From UBA12014 sp029248335 (GTDB lineage Bacteria > Planctomycetota > Phycisphaerae > Phycisphaerales > SM1A02): a DNA stretch of 5,872 bases. A program made the translations under genes and the position numbers. The notes under the pieces were generated by a model that saw only the letters and a list, made by a program, of their open reading frames with translations, was not told the DNA's origin and did not search any database. Position 1 is the first letter of the stretch. Each line of letters starts with the position of its first letter. This document shows, piece after piece, positions 1-3,054 of this stretch. Where the stretch lies: positions 1 to 5,872 of the forward strand of contig JAQWJM010000092.1 in assembly GCA_029248335.1 (NCBI GenBank), written 5' to 3'.

Positions 1-1029
1 CGCGGTCGGATCGGTGGTGGCGATGGCGAACGTGAGACCGACGATCGCGAGCACGGTGCAGGCGGAGATCGCTCGCCAACCGGCGTTCAGGGGCTGTGGT
101 TGACTGGATCCGAAGAGACGTGAGACACGGTGCATGAGGGAGCCTCCGGTGGCGGTGAGCAGCTGGGGTGAAGTGGTCTGGTCGGTGCGGAGCGACTCGA
201 GCACGAGCAACGCCTCCGCAAAGGTCCTGGGGGAGCCCGTCACGAGCAGGGCACCGTCGTCGCAACAGTTCTCGCGTTCGACGCGGATCTGCCGGGAAAG
301 CCACCAGGTGACCGGGTGGAAGAAGAGCAGGACTTCGATGAAGGCCTGAAGCATGTTGACGAGATGATCCCGACGGGCGATGTGCTGGAGCTCGTGGGCG
401 AGAATCGTCTGAAGTTGATCGGGGGTGAGCGAGGTGAACGCGGTGGCGGGCACGAGCACCAGTGGTCGGAGCCAGCCGACGACCATCGGTGCATCGATGG
501 CGCGGCTCACCAGCATCGAGATCCGGGGGTGTACGCCGATCCTCGACTTCAACCGGTCGAACTTCTCCGCCCAGGCCGCGGGGGGTTCGGCGACGTCGGC
601 GGTTCGGAGTCTTCGAACCCGGGTCCATTGGCGGAACAGGCGAACCGACATGAAGATGATCCCGGCGATCCAGGCCCACGCGATCATCGTGGTGGGCTCA
701 AGGTCGAGGCCGACCGCCGGGGTGTCGAGGTCTCGGGGTCGCGCGGACGCTTCCCCGGAAGATTGCGCGACGTCGGTGGTCGCGGCGACGATGGCGTCGG
801 TCTGAACGATGGTCCCCGCGCTGCTCGTCGAGGCGAGGAAGGTGAACGTCGAGCCGGCCCCGATCAGGATCGCGACCAATCCGCCGACGACGCAGGCGTA
901 TCTCGTCCGCGGGTCGGCGGCCGGATTCGATCGGAGCCAGACGAAGACGATGGCGCCGACCAACGCGCCGATCCAGAGCATGTGAAGGAACGTCAAGCCG
1001 AGCGTCTGGAAGAACTGGGAAAGAATCAT
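1..1029 (-). CDS. M56 family (BlaR1/MecR1-like) membrane metallopeptidase, C-terminus beyond window edge
   Basis: Read on the minus strand, an open frame runs from ATG at 1029 to the window edge without a stop (343 residues visible). Hydrophobic stretches that look like membrane segments lie at about residues 10-31, 44-65, 113-132 and 324-338, with a further one at 229-244 next to the active site. The zinc-peptidase signature is HELQH at residues 212-216, in the context AHELQHIARRDHLVN. A downstream VERENCCDD (E251, E253) supplies the third ligand; E253 lies 37 residues after H216, as I recall for MecR1/BlaR1. The later ATGGSLMHRVSRL segment is also typical of M56. In characterised relatives such a protein senses a signal and triggers loss of its partner repressor. 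Its start overlaps the stop of the upstream BlaI-type gene (ATGA), implying translational coupling. Any C-terminal sensor domain lies outside the window, so the ligand cannot be guessed; a beta-lactam role should not be assumed. Confidence 0.93.
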   Translation of the reverse strand, partial: MILSQFFQTLGLTFLHMLWIGALVGAIVFVWLRSNPAADPRTRYACVVGGLVAILIGAGSTFTFLASTSSAGTIVQTDAIVAATTDVAQSSGEASARPRDLDTPAVGLDLEPTTMIAWAWIAGIIFMSVRLFRQWTRVRRLRTADVAEPPAAWAEKFDRLKSRIGVHPRISMLVSRAIDAPMVVGWLRPLVLVPATAFTSLTPDQLQTILAHELQHIARRDHLVNMLQAFIEVLLFFHPVTWWLSRQIRVERENCCDDGALLVTGSPRTFAEALLVLESLRTDQTTSPQLLTATGGSLMHRVSRLFGSSQPQPLNAGWRAISACTVLAIVGLTFAIATTDPTA

Positions 1030-1448
1030 TCCGAGCCTCCTTCCGATTCGTCGAGTTCCATCTCATCGAGGAACCGGCGGATCTTGGCGATCTCCTCGGG
1101 CGTCGAAGGTCGGCTCGACAGGGCGCCGAGCACGAGACTCTCCGGTGATCCACCGAAGACCCGGTCGAGCAGGTCGCCGACCATGTCGCGCTGCACATCG
1201 GCCTTGTCCCGGGCGGGACTGAAGAGCTGCGGCCGAACCGAGGCGTCGCGTTCGAGCAGACCCTTTTCCGTCATGATCTGCATGAACTTGAGGACCGTGG
1301 TGTAGCCGACCTCCTGTCGCTGCGACAACTCCTCGTAGACCTCGCGAACCGTGGCGGTGCCTCGCTCCCAGATGATCGAGAGGATGTTGCATTCGGCTTC
1401 GGTCGGTCGCCGGCGGCTGGGGTCGGGGTTTGACTTCGGTCGGGCCAT
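1026..1448 (-). CDS. BlaI/MecI/CopY family transcriptional repressor
   Basis: This 140-residue protein has the usual length and layout of the BlaI/MecI family. It opens with MARPKS and a PTEAEC motif at 15-20, typical of the start of the winged-helix domain, followed by helices containing ILSIIWERG and TVREVYEEL. The likely recognition helix is GYTTVLKFMQIMTEKG (48-63). The C-terminal part (82-132) has the LLDRVFGGSPESLVLGAL segment that forms the dimerisation domain. It probably binds a DNA dyad as a dimer and represses its own operon, being released when the downstream M56 peptidase is activated. ATG at 1448 fits the family N-terminus, but no clear Shine-Dalgarno precedes it. The Asn-Phe cleavage pair of staphylococcal MecI/BlaI aligns here with Gly108-Ala109, so proteolysis at the classical bond is not supported. 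The gene ends inside the start of the M56 gene (4-bp overlap). Confidence 0.95.
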   Translation of the reverse strand: MARPKSNPDPSRRRPTEAECNILSIIWERGTATVREVYEELSQRQEVGYTTVLKFMQIMTEKGLLERDASVRPQLFSPARDKADVQRDMVGDLLDRVFGGSPESLVLGALSSRPSTPEEIAKIRRFLDEMELDESEGGSE

Positions 1449-1485
1449 GTCGGGGCGCTCGGATGGGGGGCACCTGGGTCGTTCG

Positions 1486-1498
1486 CTTGACGGTCAAG
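1486..1498. repeat. 13-bp perfect palindrome in the BlaI leader
   Basis: CTTGAC-G-GTCAAG is a perfect inverted repeat with six-base arms around one central base. It lies 38-50 bp upstream of the BlaI-type start codon, between the putative promoter and the gene. It could be a third regulator site or a small hairpin in the leader, but an element this short can arise by chance, and it does not share the ACGAA half-site of the two upstream dyads. Confidence 0.35.
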
Positions 1499-1515
1499 GG
1501 AAACGTTCACGCACA

Positions 1516-1544
1516 ATACGAATATTTTCGTCGTAGATTGTGAA
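1516..1544 (-). promoter_or_regulatory. Possible promoter of the BlaI-M56 operon
   Basis: On the minus strand, TTCACA (1544-1539, one mismatch to TTGACA) is followed after 17 bases by TCGTAT (1521-1516, a weak match to TATAAT). It would give a leader of about 60 bases. Its position is attractive because one ACGAA dyad overlaps the -10 and the other lies just upstream of the -35. The -10 match is poor, so this is tentative. Confidence 0.3.
1518..1531. promoter_or_regulatory. Probable BlaI-type operator, copy 1
   Basis: ACGAA-TATT-TTCGT is a perfect inverted repeat with five-base arms. A second copy with identical arms and the same four-base spacer length begins 31 bp to the right. Both lie 70-115 bp upstream of the BlaI-type gene, where an autoregulatory operator is expected, and copy 1 overlaps the proposed -10. 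The dyad size suits a dimeric winged-helix repressor. The half-site differs from the classical TACA/TGTA of Firmicutes MecI/BlaI/CopY, so assignment to this regulator is an inference from position and symmetry. Confidence 0.6.
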
Positions 1545-1548
1545 GGTT

Positions 1549-1562
1549 ACGAAAGAATTCGT
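1549..1562. promoter_or_regulatory. Probable BlaI-type operator, copy 2
   Basis: ACGAA-AGAA-TTCGT repeats the arms and spacing of copy 1 with an unrelated spacer sequence, which suggests that the arms are what is conserved. The centre-to-centre distance of 31 bp is close to three turns of B-DNA, placing two bound dimers on the same face. The site lies just upstream of the proposed minus-strand -35 element. Confidence 0.6.
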
Positions 1563-1761
1563 GGAAAATGCTTCGGAGGCCGTGTGGAGACCCTTCGAGC
1601 CGCCATCGGCTTTTGTTATGAGACGTTCATGCCCTCTTCAGATTTTCGCCGGCGGTGGCGGGATCATCTGTCGTTGACTCATCGGATCTGACTTGGTCGG
1701 CGGGTCAGGTCGACGATTCAGCGCCGCCTGCGGATCGCGTCGGGGCCTCTCCGGCATTTTG

Positions 1762-1797
1762 ACGAGCAGGACAAGCAGGACAAGCAGGACAAGCAGG
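1762..1797 (+). repeat. 9-bp tandem repeat, four units
   Basis: Four head-to-tail units are present: ACGAGCAGG followed by three exact copies of ACAAGCAGG. The array ends 45 bp before the chosen ribB start. The unit is a multiple of three, so it lies open in frame with ribB and would read as a Thr-Ser-Arg repeat if translation began further upstream. There is no ATG for such an extension and the protein family starts at about the downstream ATG, so I treat the array as non-coding. Such arrays can change copy number by slippage. Confidence 0.8.
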
Positions 1798-1842
1798 TCG
1801 ATCGGGTCGGTGGGCGGGGGGCTCGACTACCATGATCGATCC

Positions 1843-3039
1843 ATGTCATTTGCAACCATCCCCGACATTCTCGAAGACCTCCGCGCCGGCCGCATGATCA
1901 TGCTCGTGGACGACGAGAACCGTGAGAACGAAGGTGACTTCGTGGTCGCGGCCGAGTTCGTCACCCCCGAGATCGTCAACTTCCTCACCCGGATCGGCGG
2001 CGGCTATCTCTGCGTCGCGGTGGATGGCCCGACGTGTGAACGACTCGAACTCGGGCCGCAGGGGGCGATCAATACCAGCCTCCGGCAGACTCCGTTCACG
2101 ATCTCGGTCGACGGCCATCCCCGGCACGGGGTCGGCACCGGCATCAGTTCCAGCGATCGGGCGATCACCATCCGCATGATGGCCGACCCAACCTCCCGCG
2201 CCGACGACTTCGTGCGACCCGGCCACATCAATCCACTTCGCGCCCGACCGGGCGGCGTCCTGGTTCGAACCGGTCAGACCGAAGGCTCCGTGGACCTCTG
2301 CAAGCTCGCCGGTCTCCACCCGGCGGCCGCGATCATCGAGGTCGTGAAGCCGGACGGCGACATGGCGCGGCTTCCGGATCTCGAGGTGATGTGCGAGGAA
2401 CACGGGATGAAGATGTGCTCGGTCGAGCAGATCATCCAGCACCGGCTCGCGCAGGAAGCGATGGTCGAACGGGTGGATCCGGTCGGGGGCCGGGACATCG
2501 AGACGCCCGAGGGTGTCTTCCGACTCTTCGCCTGGCGCAGCAGCATCGACGCCCTGCCCCACATCGCCCTTTGTGCGGGTGGCGTCGGCGAAATCGGCAC
2601 CGACGGTCATCCGGTCCACGACGACGCGCCCACCCTGGTCAGGGTCCAGCGACGCGACCTGCTCGGCGACATCTTCGGCGTGGCCGGAGCCACCGAGCGG
2701 GCGAGTCGCGACGATCTGGTCGCGAGCCTTCGGGCGATCCGCGACGCGGGACGGGGGGCCCTCGTCTACATGCGACCCGAGTCTGGAAACGCCGAGATCT
2801 CCGGTGCCCTGCACGAGGTCGCTCGGCGCGAAGAGGACGTCAACGCCCCCGATCTCGCACGACCCGACGGCATCGGTTCGAAGGTGATTCCCATGGATCA
2901 GCGCGAGCTCGGGATCGGAAGCCAGATCCTTCGGGACCTCGGGCTCTCGAAGCTCCGGCTGCTCACCAACCACCCCCGACCATGGCCGACCCTCCACGGC
3001 TTCGGACTCGAGGTGGTCGAGAGCGTGCCGCTGGGCTGA
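1843..3039 (+). CDS. ribB: 3,4-dihydroxy-2-butanone-4-phosphate synthase fused to a degenerate GTP cyclohydrolase II-like domain (RibBA/RibBX type)
   Basis: This 398-residue protein begins MSFATIPDILEDLRAG, matching the usual RibB start; the frame is open further upstream but only with non-ATG starts. Residues 1 to about 205 are the RibB domain, which makes 3,4-dihydroxy-2-butanone 4-phosphate from ribulose 5-phosphate for riboflavin synthesis. It keeps DDENRENEGD (23-32, acidic catalytic and metal residues), the HGVGTGISSSDR loop and RPGHINPLRAR (H128). The family GHTE motif reads GQTE, giving Gln145 at the position of E. coli His153. Residues from about 215 on resemble RibA, but the zinc cysteines are absent (VRVQRRDLLGD and the following segment carry none) and the EGRGIGL loop is replaced by ESGNAEI (313-319). 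D352 and R354 and the C-terminal LRLLTNHPR and GLEVVESVPL remain. GTP cyclohydrolase II activity is therefore unlikely; this resembles RibBX proteins described in Proteobacteria. Convergent with the protease gene, 15 bp away. Confidence 0.93.
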   Translation: MSFATIPDILEDLRAGRMIMLVDDENRENEGDFVVAAEFVTPEIVNFLTRIGGGYLCVAVDGPTCERLELGPQGAINTSLRQTPFTISVDGHPRHGVGTGISSSDRAITIRMMADPTSRADDFVRPGHINPLRARPGGVLVRTGQTEGSVDLCKLAGLHPAAAIIEVVKPDGDMARLPDLEVMCEEHGMKMCSVEQIIQHRLAQEAMVERVDPVGGRDIETPEGVFRLFAWRSSIDALPHIALCAGGVGEIGTDGHPVHDDAPTLVRVQRRDLLGDIFGVAGATERASRDDLVASLRAIRDAGRGALVYMRPESGNAEISGALHEVARREEDVNAPDLARPDGIGSKVIPMDQRELGIGSQILRDLGLSKLRLLTNHPRPWPTLHGFGLEVVESVPLG

Positions 3040-3054
3040 ACGCGTGGAATCCAC

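Larger units (their letters stand above)
1449..1842. other. Divergent intergenic region between the BlaI-type gene and ribB
   Basis: These 394 bp contain no ORF that I consider real. The left part (about 1501-1570) is clearly richer in A+T than its surroundings and holds two inverted repeats interpreted as operators plus a possible minus-strand promoter. The right part (about 1690-1842) is GC-rich and contains a 9-bp tandem repeat. I checked for an FMN (RFN) riboswitch ahead of ribB: apart from a chance CCGGCGGT near 1649 none of its conserved blocks are visible. I find no convincing plus-strand promoter for ribB. Confidence 0.7.

Noticed and set aside
316..1305. 329-codon plus-strand open frame opposite the M56 and BlaI genes
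   Set aside because: It is Arg/Gly/Asp-rich with no motif, and it covers two well-supported genes on the other strand.
1594..1622. Plus-strand promoter TTCGAG-N17-TATGAG for ribB
   Set aside because: The -35 matches the consensus at only two positions, and the site is over 220 bp from the start codon.
1621..1842. FMN riboswitch upstream of ribB
   Set aside because: Only a short CCGGCGGT near 1649 resembles an RFN element. The AGGGTGAAATTCC block and the closing GTGATTCCGG and CCGAC blocks are absent.
1693..1842. N-terminal extension of ribB reading through the tandem repeat
   Set aside because: The extension would need a non-ATG start, would add a Thr-Ser-Arg repeat and Gly-rich stretch unknown in RibB, and the family N-terminus fits MSFATI at 1843.
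1846..3054. 402-codon minus-strand open frame opposite ribB
   Set aside because: It has no recognisable domain and fully overlaps a clear RibB protein. Its composition is that of a GC-rich shadow frame.
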